Shown one piece after another: positions 1 through 10,645 of a stretch of 64,000 nt of DNA. How positions within the stretch are numbered: the stretch's first letter is position 1; each line of letters starts with the position of its first letter. This DNA is from Cydia pomonella (Eukaryota; Arthropoda; Insecta; Lepidoptera; Tortricidae). The notes beneath the pieces are model-generated. The model saw only the letters and a list, made by a program, of their open reading frames with translations. It did no database searches and was not told the origin of the DNA. The stretch is taken from positions 22,481,389 through 22,545,388 of the forward strand of contig NC_084713.1 of the NCBI RefSeq assembly GCF_033807575.1, written 5' to 3'. A program made the position numbers and the translations under genes.

Positions 1-69
1 TGGAATTCAGTATCCCCTCAATCTGGAATTCAGTATCCCCTCAATCTGGAATTCAGTTTCCCCTCAATC
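1..69. repeat. 23-bp tandem repeat, three copies
   Basis: Three head-to-tail copies of a 23-bp unit beginning TGGAATTCAG and ending CCCTCAATC occupy 1-23, 24-46 and 47-69; the third differs by one base. The array may extend left of the window. There are no spacers, so it is not CRISPR. Confidence 0.9.
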
Positions 70-167
70 GAGAACTGTGTTAAAGAACTCGTAAGTTAAT
101 CTGACATTACCAAAATATCTTTTCAGAAAACTTTTAACCGACATAAATCCAGCCTCGTAAATTCCAC

Positions 168-264
168 CCATGTAGTTCCGAAAAACTCATTGGTACGATC
201 CGGGATTCGAATTCGCATCCTCCAGATTGAAAGCCACACGGGTTCACCACTAGGCTACCAGCGT
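168..264 (-). mobile_element. SINE-B fragment (tRNA-derived head)
   Basis: Read on the minus strand this matches the head of the SINE at 44115: a box A-like CTAGTGGT block, a box B-like GAATTCGAATCCC block, and the following segment about AATGAGTTTTTCGGAAC. The copy is diverged and lacks the rest of the SINE body. Confidence 0.7.
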
Positions 265-465
265 CCTACGCGCAGCAGGAAGCATACGAAAGGTCTGACA
301 CTTTATAAGCAGCTGTTTACACGGTGGATCAAGTCGGGCGGCGCACACATCCATCTGCATACATAAGCCCGGCTGGTTTGAGCCATTGTGTAAACAACCC
401 CTAACTATGTCAATGCAGTAAAGACAGTTTTGAATGATTCACGGTTAGTTTCACTAGACTTAAAT

Positions 466-1541
466 TAAAATAAATAAATAAATATTATAGGACATTATTA
501 CACAAATTGACTAAGTCCCACAGTAAGCTCAATAAGGCTTGTGTTGAGGGTACTTAGACAACCATATAAATATAATATATAAATACTTAAATACATAGAA
601 AATACCCATTGTATTGTATTGTATTGTATTGTATTGTATTTATTTATTTGCAAAGAATAAGTAGGTACAAAAGTGTCTTAGGTGGTAAGTGACAATTGGT
701 TGCTTATTCTGCTATTTGTACTAAACAGGTTGTACTAGCATGCAAAAATCTTAAAACTACTACAACTCTGGCTGTATATCTTCAGAGAGGAAATCATTTA
801 CACTATAATAGCTTTTATCAGATAATAGCTTCATTAATATGTTTCTAAATCTATGTACAGGCAGTTCTCTTATAGATTTTGGTAACTTGTTAAAAAGTTT
901 CATGCACATAACGAAACAATGATTCGAATATAATGCTGTCCTGGGAACACAATTATGAACCAACCTTCCAGGATCCCGTTGATTTCTGGTAGAGGCGCTT
1001 TCAGCTGTTGTAAATAAATACATATGCCTCTTTACAAACATGCAGATTTCTAAGATGTATAAACATGGCAGCGGTAAGATCCTAAGTCTTTTGAAAGATG
1101 GTTTGCATGTCTTGTATGGGGCTAGATTACAAATAGCACGTATACATTTTTTCTGTGCTACGAATGCAATGTTAAAATTCGTACAGTTTCCCCACAAAAT
1201 AAGCCCATATCTTAACACTGAACTAATATACCCATGATACGCGGTTAACGCCGTATGTAAACCCGATGAGCGTCTTAACTTGCGTAGTACATAAACAAAT
1301 CTATTTAGTTTACAACGAATCTTTTCTATTTGTGCTTGCCAATCCAAGTGTTTATCTAAAACTATCCCTAAGAAACTTACATTTTGCACTTCTTGAATTG
1401 ACTCATCTCCGTAGTTTACATGACTCAGGAACAAATACCCATGCTCATCACACGAATAAATGCCCTTACCAGGATTTGAACCCGGGACCATCAGCTTCAT
1501 AGGCAGGGTCACTACCCACTAGGCCAGACCGGTCGTCAATA
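466..1541 (-). mobile_element. SINE-A copy split by a LINE
   Basis: Minus-strand copy of the tRNA-derived SINE seen whole at 5817 and 21035. Its 3' body lies at 466-609 and its tRNA-like head at 1421-1541; the middle is occupied by a LINE fragment. The SINE itself sits inside another repeat: the sequence before it (about 430-465, ending CACTAGACTTAA) and after it (TGACCGGGATATAAACCGTG, 1542-1561) are contiguous in the related stretches near 20970 and 53050. Confidence 0.8.
610..1420 (-). mobile_element. 5'-truncated CR1-type LINE, reverse transcriptase C-terminus
   Basis: The minus strand encodes the region after the RT catalytic core of a non-LTR retrotransposon, ending DIQPEL at 760. Motifs such as FLGIVLDKHLDW, YGLILWGN and FVAQKKCIRAI align with the C-terminus of the full LINE ORF2 at 58961-61909, so both belong to one clade. 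Its 3' end in element orientation is a run of AATAC units (plus strand 609-640). The open frame runs in from the SINE head, starting at a GTG at 1512, so the apparent 250-residue ORF is a SINE-LINE chimera and not a gene. Confidence 0.8.
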
Positions 1542-1564
1542 TTGACCGGGATATAAACCGTGAT

Positions 1565-1700
1565 TACCTTTTTTATTGTTGTTTGTGTTGTTAGTGTTTT
1601 GTATTGTTTTGTTTTTTTGTGGTTTGTTGTGTTTATATTGTTTTTTATATTGCTTTTATATTATTTAACAATATTTTTTAGTTTAATATTAATAACTTTT
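1565..1700. repeat. TTG/TTTG low-complexity stretch
   Basis: T- and G-rich simple sequence dominated by TTGTTT and TTGTGT steps. No coding signal is seen. Confidence 0.6.
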
Positions 1701-1869
1701 ATAGTTGTATGCGGACACGTACATACCTAAGCTAAGAATAGTCAAATATTTAACGATTTCAAAATTTGATTAAAATAACTTTATGCCAAAAATATAATTT
1801 TTGGTACAAGCTTTTATCGCTGACTGTCCTTTTTTTACCACAAACATCTAGTACTCGTCGAGGCAATTC

Positions 1870-2012
1870 TAAAAACCTTAAACACAATCAGGTTGCTTTG
1901 TTTCATCACAGAGTTCTTATAACCTCCAGTCTCCATCATCAGATCAGCTCCATGTCTTCATAATATTACATTGTCACCCGACTTACATATGAATGCCAAA
2001 TTTTAGCTGAAT
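1870..2012. repeat. Dispersed repeat, also at 31165
   Basis: The stretch with CACAATCAGGTTGC...ATCATCAGATCAGCTC resembles 31165-31290 inside intron 4 of the transporter gene. Two diverged copies within one window indicate an interspersed repeat; I cannot assign a class. Confidence 0.55.
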
Positions 2013-2140
2013 CGAAGTGATATTGGTTGCCTGATTCGAGCTGCTTCTGTCAATTATACGACATACAAACGATATCTAAATGAGAACTTATCTAAACCAG
2101 AACTTATCGTTATCGTATTTCATTCTTCGGCCGTCAGTTG
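2012..2140. mobile_element. MITE-R fragment
   Basis: Matches the right half of the element at 35450-35720, including ACGACATACAAACGATATC and the ATGAGAACTTATCTAAACC block, and ends CATTCTTCG. The left half is missing. Confidence 0.7.
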
Positions 2141-2535
2141 CGTTTTTGGATAACGACTTCAATTTTTATATATTATATTTATATTATTTTATTTATTTAA
2201 ATTAGTAATAAAGTTCAAAATTTGCCATACAAATTGCAAGCCCTTTCGGCGCGCCCCCGACCGGCCCGAGTACAATTTTCTTTAGTCAACAAAACGGTAG
2301 AATAACCTAAACTATTGGAAATTATTGAAAATTTTCCTTGTAATCGAAGTTACCCTTTGGTGTATAACCACATAAATGTCCATTTTTATCCTCGACTATA
2401 CCGACTCAATAAATTGCCTCGGATTGCAATGGATCACTTTATGCCCTTGTTGTACAATCCACTATTTCAGTACGGCAGTCTAATCTAAGAATATAACTAG
2501 ATAATATATCAAAAGTAATCCGCTCCGTAAAATGT
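2141..2535. other. No gene recognised
   Basis: AT-rich unique-looking sequence with one short GC-rich patch near 2245-2270. No ORF, RNA or repeat could be supported. Confidence 0.5.
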
Positions 2536-2609
2536 GACGAGCATAACCCAATAGCTTGTTACGGAGCGTTGATAAGAGTTTATGGCCTTCAGCGCAGCTC
2601 CGCCTCACA

Positions 2610-2805
2610 GCACCCGTGCACCACCCTGTATACTGTCAAATGCCGTCAATCATAGCCATCATTTTTAGTGAGGAATGGAATGTAGTGGTAATACAACAGT
2701 CGCGTAATACCACCCTGTATACTATCAAACATCGTCAATCATGGCGTCAATCAGAGCGATCGCTAAAATAGCCATCATATCTAACGAGGAATGGAATAAT
2801 GTACT
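2610..2805. repeat. Imperfect direct duplication
   Basis: A block starting ACCACCCTGTATACT and running through CGTCAATCAT and AGCCATCAT to GAGGAATGGAAT occurs at about 2620-2685 and again at 2710-2797. A shorter echo (TATCAGACATCGTCAATCA) follows at about 3070. Confidence 0.65.
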
Positions 2806-2884
2806 TTACAGTAAATATGGTGCTATTTTACCGCACTAGTTCGAAAATTAGCATATTACGTTACTGTGTCGAACATTTAAAGGG

Positions 2885-3060
2885 CCATATGTACTGTAAA
2901 ACGTTGTACGATACATGTGCGAATAGGTAATTCGCGACTCGTGTCGATTTAAAACACTCCCTTCGGTCGTGTTTTAATTTATCGCCACTCGTTTCGAATT
3001 TCCTATTTTTCGCACTTGTATCGTAATGTACTATTACAGCACTCGTGAAATACACATGTA
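2885..3060. mobile_element. Palindromic MITE
   Basis: Two inverted arms meet near 2965: CGATACATGTGCGAATAGG...GTCGATTTAAAACAC on the left and GTGTTTTAATTTATCG...CGCACTTGTATCG on the right. The arms are about 60-65 bp and imperfect. There is no coding capacity, as expected of a non-autonomous hairpin element. Confidence 0.7.
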
Positions 3061-3900
3061 CTTAAGTATGCTATCAGACATCGTCAATCAAGGCACCATC
3101 TAACAAGCATTATAATTATTATAACCAGCGAATAGCATATATAATATACCTATGACCAAAGGTGTGATATTTAGCCGAGTCACACCTCGTTTCAAGAATT
3201 CTAAGTATTGAAAAAACAATAAAAATAAATGAACAGTCACTACATTTTAGCTACTAATCAGTCAAATTTACTGTCTTTTCGGAGCAATAAAATTTACTGT
3301 TTTGTTCGATAGGCTCATATGGAACTGTTTAAAGCATTAAATGTTAATGCAATTTCAATTGTTTTAAATGTTTTTTTTTCTCAGTGAACTCATCGCTTAA
3401 CTTTCTTCATATCCCAACCGGACCAGCTATGAAAACAATTTGTTTTGATAACTGAACGTGCCTCGCGTCCTTAACACTGATACCCATCATAATACAGTTT
3501 ATAAAACATTTCTCTCCAAGGAATCCAGCGATTCCTTTGTGGTATTCCAACTTCCATTTTCTAATAAAGATAACTATACTTTTTCAAAAATGAACCTTAT
3601 ATCTTTAAGAGTAAGGTTTTTCTTCTGACGAAGGAAAAAGTAAAGTTGTGTCACATAGGGAGTTGTGTGAGCTCTTCGCTGTTTCTGATGCATTTTGTGC
3701 CGTGTGAATGAGCTTTGGAACAAAGCTTATGAATACGGCCAAATCAACTTTTATGAACTCAGGCAATATCGATATTATATTATATGACAAAAGAAGGTCA
3801 TTTTATGTTTTATGTGGTTGTTCAAAGAAGGCTTGTTTTCATTTTTCGTAACGGTAAAAAAGTGTGCAACATATTCATATTTATTATTAAGTGGAATGTG
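3061..3900. other. No gene recognised
   Basis: About 840 bp of AT-rich sequence with only short overlapping open frames, none with recognisable protein similarity. No structured repeat was seen. Confidence 0.5.
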
Positions 3901-4020
3901 GTTAACCGCTTCTCCATAGAAATGTGGTCCCCATTTTCCTCTTAGGATATTAACATTATGGAAAATATTGGTACACAATTTTATGTATATTAACCACTAT
4001 CTTTACTATGTGGCTTGTTT
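3900..4020. repeat. Dispersed repeat fragment (also 6740)
   Basis: Shares TCCCCATTTTCCTCTTAGGATATT and the following GAAAATATT...TATATTAACCA layout with 6740-6860, and an inverted related stretch lies near 7540-7680. It appears to be a diverged interspersed repeat. Confidence 0.5.
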
Positions 4021-4580
4021 TTTTCGATATTATTAATTAATATAAGAGTTGGAGCGAAAAGCAAATATCGAATTTTTGGAAGCGATATTGGAATGATATC
4101 GCTTTGATGTCATGTCAGTGCACGTTCAAATTGGCCTGATAAAGTTACAGCCCACAATGTATAAAGGTAGCGGTAGAATTAAGTCATTTTATACTCGTAT
4201 AGCGTCTATTCAAGCCCTTTCAAACATTGCTGACTGAGGGAAAGTGTGAGGACCCTTGAGGTCGAAAATCCATCGTGGCCAACATAAGGGTCCTCCTGAT
4301 TTGACAGAACGCAACTTCGGATCCTTAAGATCGGCTGAAGGCCACATTATTGATGTTTTTCCTCGTTAATTTTAAGACTAGTTATTTAAGTACGGTAATG
4401 AAATAAAATAGAAATGGATGGGACATATGATGCGCTCCAAAACTGACCAACATTTGTACAGCGACCGACTTTAAAAGTAACTTTATTTATTTGTGAAAGT
4501 TTATTCATAGACGCAATTTATTGCGAATTTTGATTGTGTATAAAGTGTGACAAGGAAAGTCATTTACAATAGTTATCTAA
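4021..4580. other. No gene recognised
   Basis: Intergenic sequence with no supported ORF or RNA. A degenerate stretch around 4395-4470 (GGACATATGATGCGCTCC) faintly recalls LINE C-termini but is too short to call. Confidence 0.4.
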
Positions 4581-4584
4581 ATTG

Positions 4585-4810
4585 TATTTCTTTATTTATT
4601 TAATGCATGTTAATTATAAGATGTAATGTTTTGAAAAGATGTGTCCCGCCGATTTTCTTGCCGGTTCATATTGGGATACCGTCCTCCAATTGAGGGGGGA
4701 TTTAAATCTCGGGTCAGAGGTGTAGAGTTAGAGCCGGTGTAGCTTTATTTTCGTTCATAAGCGCATTGTAATATGCCTACTTGAATAATAAACTATCTTT
4801 ATCTTTACAA
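4585..4810 (+). mobile_element. LINE-like 3' end, family X
   Basis: Contains TGTGTCCCGCCGATTTTCTT, a GATTTAAATC block and a terminal AATAATAAACTATCTTTATC. An inverted copy of the same sequence is at 17355-17590. The shared A-rich end and 5' truncation suggest retroposed 3' UTR pieces of one LINE family. Confidence 0.65.
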
Positions 4811-5074
4811 TGTATGTATGAATAATATATATTTTTTAAAGTTATTAAACAAAAGTTTTATCGTTTGAGGAGTACAATATATGTTTTATATATTTGCTCG
4901 TGATACAGGCCAAGGACCGGTATATTGTGCCCAAAATGTTCCTAACACCAAATTTAGACGGTACGTGTCAGATATACATCATATAATCATAGAGTATTTG
5001 GTGGTAAATCTTAAGCTTCTACAAATAAGGTACCTGATAATCCTGCCTCGTGTCAAGTAATGCCGACTGTGGGG

Positions 5075-5710
5075 GCCGATTCGCGTGTAACAATTTGGTA
5101 TGGGTTTCATATTATTTTGATACGACCTTGAGCGGCTCAGGACGACTTCTTCCACAATCCTATTTCGTCACCTTCTTAAATCATCCACAATGTCTCAAAA
5201 AGCGTCAACTATCTTTCCTCGGTCCGCTGTGCGGAGATGCATCTCCTTGTTCCACCACCTTCATCATCAAAATTTTATAGCAACTCTTTTACTTTTCGTG
5301 CTGTTCGGTTGTGGAATGCTTTGCCATTAGACATTAGACGTGCTAAATCCCTTCCCGTTTTCAAAAATCTTTTGAAGACTCATTACCTTTCGCTGCCTTA
5401 ACTTGGCTTTATTTATGATTGTATAATATATAATGCATGTATATATATATATGTATTCATTTTATTAGTATGTAGGTATGTATTATATTGTTTGCGTCTT
5501 CATTTTGTTGAATTATATGTATATCGGCACTACCCGTTCAATGTTGTAAGTTCATAGTTTCCTGCTACCCAAAGGTTGTCTGGAAGAGATCGCTTCTTAG
5601 CGATAAGACCGCCTTTTGTTACCTAACTTTTACGTGTTTTTTCATTTCCTGTCTATTTTTAACTGTATGGTGCACAATAAAGAATATTTACTTACTTACT
5701 GACTTACTAA
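5075..5710 (+). mobile_element. 5'-truncated LINE with RT C-terminus
   Basis: The plus strand at 5282-5401 encodes a LINE-style C-terminal block (FRAVRLWNALPLDIRRAKSL, then a stop), preceded by related but frameshifted sequence from about 5080. Downstream is a 3' UTR ending in CAATAAAGAATATT followed by TTAC repeats at 5682-5710, the kind of short-repeat tail that many non-LTR elements carry. Confidence 0.75.
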
Positions 5711-5816
5711 TGTCATGTCGTCAACATACAATTCCTAAATCGTTAACTTTCTAACTAGTCCATATTCTTATATCGTCAAATTTTTATCTTGTTCATATTC
5801 CTATATCTATATTTTG

Positions 5817-6085
5817 ACGACCGGTCTGGCCTCGTGGGTAGTGACCCTGCCTATGAAGCCGATGGTCCCGGGTTCAAATCCTGGTAAGGGCATTTATTCG
5901 TGTGATGAGCATGGATATTTGTTCCTGAGTCATGGGTGTTTTCTATGTATTTAAGTATTTATAAATATTTATATATTATATATATCGTTGTCTAAGTACC
6001 CTCAACACAAGCCTTATTGAGCTTACTGTGGGACTTAGTTAATTTGTGTAATAATGTCCTATAATATTTATTTATTTATTTATTA
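5817..6085 (+). mobile_element. SINE-A, full copy
   Basis: tRNA-derived SINE. The head has a box A-like TGGCCTCGTGGGTAGTGACC at 5826 and a box B GGTTCAAATCC at 5871, so it could be transcribed by RNA polymerase III. The body carries TGTGATGAGCATGG and a stretch of ATAAATATTTATATATT, and ends TAATGTCCTATAATATT followed by TTTA repeats. Other copies are at 466, 10605 (scrap), 16397, 16850, 21035 and 45165. Confidence 0.85.
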
Positions 6086-6174
6086 TTTATTATTATTATT
6101 TATATCGTCCACAGTGTTAACTTGTGTTTGCTCTTAATTATTGAGCTACGCGACATCATTTAGATATCATATGG

Positions 6175-6310
6175 TGATGATGATGATGGTATCCTGTTAT
6201 CCCTCATCAGGAACATAGGGCTCTCAGAAGGGATTTCCATTTTTCACGGTCCAGCTTCGCCCAGCCGAGGCCAACTGATGCAGCCTCCTTTTCGATGGAG
6301 GGATACCTGA
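6175..6310. repeat. Dispersed repeat fragment
   Basis: The GATGATGATGATGG start followed by TATCCTGTTATCCCTCATCA and GGGATTTCCATTTTTCACGG is typical of retroposed LINE ends from moths and butterflies. This is recalled by style only; no second copy was found here. Confidence 0.4.
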
Positions 6311-6740
6311 TTAACTGGTTAAAGATCAAAACCTTGTCAAATCGACTAAACAGAATTGGCCCCATGATCTCGGGTTGCTTTTACTCTAATGATAAAGCAA
6401 GGAGGAAGGAGGGAATTCCTAATTATTTACTCAAAGGTATATCAAATATCTAGGCTACAGGAGAAAAGTCTTTGATAAATGCGAAAACATCTGAAAGGAG
6501 GTTATTTATTTATTATTAACATCATTTGCCAATAAAGGTACGCAATTTAGAGAACATCGGAAAATTAAAACGTATTAAAAGTATTGAGACCTCCTTTTTC
6601 TATCATCCAATGTGAGTAAGACAAAGATGACTATACTCCCGATATTCTTACTTAAAGTATGTTCTATTGCAAAAGAAAAAATGAATTCTAAATTTAAAAT
6701 GCAATTCAGATGAAAGTTCAGTATTCGCGCGTAATCGTCT
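6311..6740. other. No gene recognised
   Basis: Non-repetitive AT-rich DNA with no supported ORF. Confidence 0.5.
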
Positions 6741-6860
6741 TTTCATACAAACGTAGTCCTCATTTTCCTCTTTAGATATTTATCATTGAAAATATTTTGA
6801 CATAATTTGATGTATATCAACCATAGACTGGATAAGTCCCTTTGTTTGATTTTTCGTTTT
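6740..6860. repeat. Dispersed repeat fragment (as at 3900)
   Basis: Contains CATACAAACGTAGTCCTCAT and the GAAAATATTTTGACATAATT block, matching 3900-4020 at lower identity. Confidence 0.5.
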
Positions 6861-6872
6861 TTTTTTATTTAA

Positions 6873-7459
6873 TAAGGGCAACTTGTACCATCCAGTAACC
6901 CGGGGTTAACTGGTTAAACAATAGGGTTATTTCCAATTTTTTGAAACGCTTGTATTACGTTCTACATTAACTAAAAGTTGCCCTAAAATTCAACTTTTAT
7001 ACTAAAAACGGCTTTAAATATGTTAAATTAACAAAATCCATTTTGACAGATGCTTTCGCGCCCAAAACGCTCTTTGAAAATTGTGTGACGTCACAGTTTA
7101 CGGTTTGACACATAACTACATGCATACGTAGAAGATACGAACTGTCAACTGACATTTGTCATTTGTTTTTTATCGCCTAACTGTCAACAGTGTCAATCCG
7201 AGAGTTGTGACGTCATCAGAATCTTCAATGACGTTTCGAGTTTGGTCACGTGACGTGTGCCAAAAGATATTTTAAATTCAATATTTACAAAAATATGGTC
7301 ATTACAGGTCCAAATCCAAAATAATTTATTGGGATACAATTCTGCCCTAAGATTTGTAGATGGAAACAACCCTATTAACCCAGTGTCAAATTGTACTGGT
7401 AACCATGGTAACTCCAGGATTAACAGCTTAACCTCGGGTGATTGGTGCAAGTGGCCCTA
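6873..7459. mobile_element. MITE-S with long inverted termini
   Basis: The left end AGGGCAACTTGTACCATCCA is inverted at the right as TGGTGCAAGTGGCCCT; inside these, GGGGTTAACTGGTTAAAC pairs with the region around GGATTAACAGCTTAACC, and AATAGGGTTATTTCC with AACAACCCTATTAAC. The element is about 586 bp. The open frames inside it (7193-7460) overlap on both strands and look non-coding. Confidence 0.75.
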
Positions 7460-7750
7460 GGAGTTAGGAACATTTCAAAAATTTTATGAGTTTCTCGCTC
7501 CTAGTTCTTATAGTCATAAAAAACCGAAAAAAGTCAAATCCCCTTCGTTTGACATAGATAAACTAATAGACATAGCTATGGCTAATAATACATCAATTTA
7601 TATATAAAAAATCCATAATGCTAATATCCAGAGAAGAAAACTGGGACTACGTTTGTATGGAGAAGCGGTCGTGGCCTTTCCTCTTATCAGTAAGGTCAAT
7701 TAGAAATTTCGAAAGTAAAGTAGGAATATATTTTGATATCTAATTGATGT

Positions 7751-8006
7751 TGGACCCGGGTACGTCCTGAAACTACGTCCAAATGAGAGGTATGGGCATT
7801 GTGAATGTCATCTCGCTTTGTCCACACAAAGCACAGGCACAGTCAGTGGATGTCATTCCAGATCTAGAGCAGAGCCCAACTGGGGAAGTACCTCCACCTT
7901 ACAGAAAACAGCAGCCAAATAACACTAGACCCTACTCATAGTGTTGTGTTCCTGTCGGTGAGTAAGGTTGCCAGAGCTCAACTAGGGGGGGCGTGTTTAG
8001 GGTCGC
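7751..8006 (+). mobile_element. Short retroposon family D, 3'-truncated
   Basis: Starts GGACCCGGGTACGTCC, carries CCAGATCTAGAGCAGAGCCC and ends shortly after the poly-G stretch at 7984-7991 in GGGTCGCCGG. Unlike the other copies it lacks the LINE-like 3' tail, so it was truncated after insertion or rearranged. Confidence 0.8.
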
Positions 8007-8345
8007 CGGCATATAATAACAAAATCCTTGTTCATTTTGATGAAAAACTAAGTTTTAGTCTGAAAATATAAGTTTGAAATTGATCTCCCGAACCAACGAT
8101 GTAAATCTTGAAGGGTCAAAAACCTTTTCCTATCAACCCCACATGAAATCACATTCACCGTATCAAATCGACCGCTATATTTTAGAGGAAACCGTTCCGG
8201 CACCAGCGGGGTAATTTACGTGAGTGATCTGAGGGTGCAATTACCCCACTTACCCCAATGCCCCGCTCTGTCGTTTAACTGGGAAAAAGGAAGTACTTTC
8301 TTGTAACCATCCTGATTACTCTGTAGTCTAATGAATCGGTGACTA
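8006..8345. other. No gene recognised
   Basis: Intergenic sequence between two retroposon copies. No ORF or repeat could be supported. Confidence 0.45.
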
Positions 8346-8419
8346 TTAGTTAACTGAGTTAAGTGAAAAAGTTTGACGTAGCGAAAAATCCATCCATACC
8401 AGCGTTAGCGAAGGAAAGT

Positions 8420-8770
8420 AGAGAGGAAAGTTTTTCGCAAGATCCTGGGACCTATTCAGAGAGACGAAGGGCACCTGGAGAATCCGGAAAAATTCCGAGA
8501 TCGAGGAGTTAGTGGCCGAGCCCAATATCATCGGCGAAACGAAAGCCCACAGACTTCGCTGGTGCGGTCACCTACTCAGAATGGGAGGATCGGTCTGTCA
8601 AGAGGGTGTTCTTGGGACGAACGACTGGTAGCCGTCCGGTGGGTCGGCCCAGGTATCGCTAGGAAGACTGGTGGCGGATCTGGTTCAGCTTCGCGTCAGT
8701 AACTGGCAGGATGTTGTGCAGGATCGGGACACAACGCACATCGTTCAAAGTAGGAAGACCTTGGAATTTG
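8420..8770 (+). mobile_element. RTE-type LINE remnant (ORF C-terminus)
   Basis: Plus-strand reading in broken frames gives TKGTWRIRKNSEIEEL, HRLRWCGHLLRMGG and later ADLVQLRVSNWQDVVQDRD. The LRW-GH-RM pattern followed by a W-x(n)-QDRD block is the usual C-terminal signature of RTE-like LINE proteins. A stop and frameshifts near 8630 show it is dead. A family D retroposon abuts it at 8769. Confidence 0.7.
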
Positions 8771-9135
8771 GACTCGGGTACGTCCATAAACTACGTCCAA
8801 AAGAGAGGTATGGGCATTGTGAATGTCATCTCGCATTGTGTGGTAGGGCACAGCTAGTGGATTTCATTCCAGATCTAGAGCAGAGCCCAACTGGGGAAGT
8901 ACCTTCACCTTACAGAAAACCGCAGCCAAATAACACTAGACCGTACTTATAGTGCTGTGTTCCTGCCGGTGAGTAAGGTTGCCAGAGCTCAACTAGGGGG
9001 GGGGGGGGGGGCGGGTTTAGGGTCGGTAACGCGCATGTATCTCCTCTGGAGTTGCAGGCGTACATAGGCTACGGAGACTGCTTACCGTCAGGCGGGCCGT
9101 ATGCTTGTTTGCCACCAACGTAGTATAAAAAAAAA
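8769..9135 (+). mobile_element. Short retroposon family D, full copy
   Basis: Runs from GGACTCGGGTACGTCC through the CCAGATCTAGAGCAGAGCCC block, a 13-base G run at 8996-9011, and a tail GCTTACCGTCAGGCGGGCC...GTAGTATAAAAAAAA. The last ~115 bp match the end of the LINE at 19800-20275. No long ORF and no clear Pol III boxes were seen. Confidence 0.85.
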
Positions 9136-9500
9136 TTGTTTTATAGATGTTGTTCAACTCCACTAGGAAAATATTTTCGGAAATTCAACCCAAAGTGTAA
9201 GCAATATTATAAAATGTTATTACCTACTTCGTCTTCTGCATAACATGTTTTAAGCGACTTAACCGACTTATAAAATCAGTCACGTTTGACCTACTTGTTG
9301 AGCATTAAGAGTGTTATAACTAAATGACTTAAATTTTCGCTTATTTTCATGCGATTTTTCGTCGCAACGCTAAATCATGGAACATGCTAAAATAATTGGC
9401 ATATAAGTGGTTTGAAACAACAAACACAATCATGGTACTAAGGGTACTAAGTGCTAGATCGCATGGGTTAGAGTCACGAACTTTAATCGTTGAACTAACC
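9136..9500. other. No gene recognised
   Basis: AT-rich DNA with no supported feature. Confidence 0.5.
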
Positions 9501-10098
9501 TTATCAATATAGAAGTTATGAGCAATGAGCGGAATTCTTCATAGCAAAAATCAAACTGTCAGAGGGATTGACCTAACTGTTTTATCGACTTATCGATAAA
9601 TATTTGTCACTTAACGAAACAAAATTAAAGTAATGAAATTAGGCTTTTGGATATACATACAAACAAATTAACGGTGTCCCTAATTAGCTGACCGCCACTG
9701 TATTTTGGTAAAGAATACAACAGAAAATACTTTTATGATGTAAATGAACGTAACATTTAGAGCAATATATTGTGGAAGAATCTTCTTTGAAACTGAAATA
9801 AGAATCTTTCTGTATCCATTTTCTTATTGTTTTCTTTTAGGATTAACCATTTTAGTAACACGGCACGGAAATCACTCATGAAAACTCAAGTGACATATGT
9901 GACGATTTACTTAATACGGAGATGCAAGTTGCTTATCAAAGAGGTCAAATGTTACAGAATAATCTTTTAAGTTGATTATGGATACCTAATGCGATATTAT
10001 TCCGTAACATCGATAAGTCGATATAACAGTTAGGTCAATCCCTCTGACAGTTTGATTTTTGCTATGAAGAATGCCGCTCATTGGTTATGAGTGCGTTG
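9501..10098. mobile_element. Non-autonomous element with ~90-bp terminal inverted repeats
   Basis: The left arm (about 9508-9597, including ATTCTTCATAGCAAAAATCA and GAGGGATTGACCTAACTG) is repeated inverted at about 10009-10096 with only a few differences. The ~410 bp between them has no ORF. This is the structure of a DNA transposon derivative with long TIRs, or a foldback element. Confidence 0.8.
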
Positions 10099-10345
10099 GA
10101 CGTTAAAATTCATATCGTATGTAAGTCGAGCAACCAATAGTAGTTCACACAATCGTGCTATAATAGAGAGCTTTTCAGTCGAGTACCGTGGTTAGGCAAG
10201 GAAGCTTGCTGAGTGGCCTAAGTAAGAGAGATTGAAAAGCTTAATTATATCACTATTGTATACAATACTTTTTACATGAGTCATCTAAAATAATACTTTT
10301 TTACTATAAAACCTAAATAATTAATGAAATTTGGTAGGTATATCA

Positions 10346-10535
10346 GTACCCCTAGTGTAAATATTTTCGACAGCGAAACGTGACGTACGCGTTTGCGTTA
10401 AGTGTCATTTTGTATGAGATTTTTGACTTTCCAAAACGTCCCGCTTGGCGCGCTATTCAAAAACCCATACAAAATGAGACTTAACGCAAACGCGTACCTC
10501 ACGTTTCACTATCGACTAAATTTACACTAGGGGTA
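10346..10535. mobile_element. MITE-P (palindromic, ~190 bp)
   Basis: The termini TACCCCTAGTGTAAAT are inverted at the right end, and the arms carry ACGCAAACGCGTAC-type blocks facing each other, so almost the whole element can fold as a hairpin. Further copies are at 31922, 42989, 43181 and 44798, and a scrap at 25264. Confidence 0.9.
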
Positions 10536-10604
10536 CAGTAGTGTAGACATAAACGTGTGACACCCGCTCCGCGATCCGGTATTGTCTTGTTTGTTTTGTT
10601 TTTA

Positions 10605-10645
10605 TAGGACATTATTACACAAATTGATTGAGTTTGGTATACGAA
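10605..10645 (-). mobile_element. SINE-A scrap
   Basis: Only the 3'-most ~35 bp of SINE-A (inverted TATAGGACATTATTACACAA) is left. Confidence 0.6.

Noticed and set aside
1..69. CRISPR array
   Set aside because: Direct repeats without spacers, in a eukaryotic genome.
760..1512. 250-codon host gene
   Set aside because: The frame starts at GTG inside a SINE head and continues into a LINE RT fragment.
5817..5885. tRNA gene on the plus strand
   Set aside because: Same reasoning: a SINE-A head present in several copies, without a proper cloverleaf.
7193..7460. Overlapping ORFs on both strands
   Set aside because: Within a MITE with long inverted ends.
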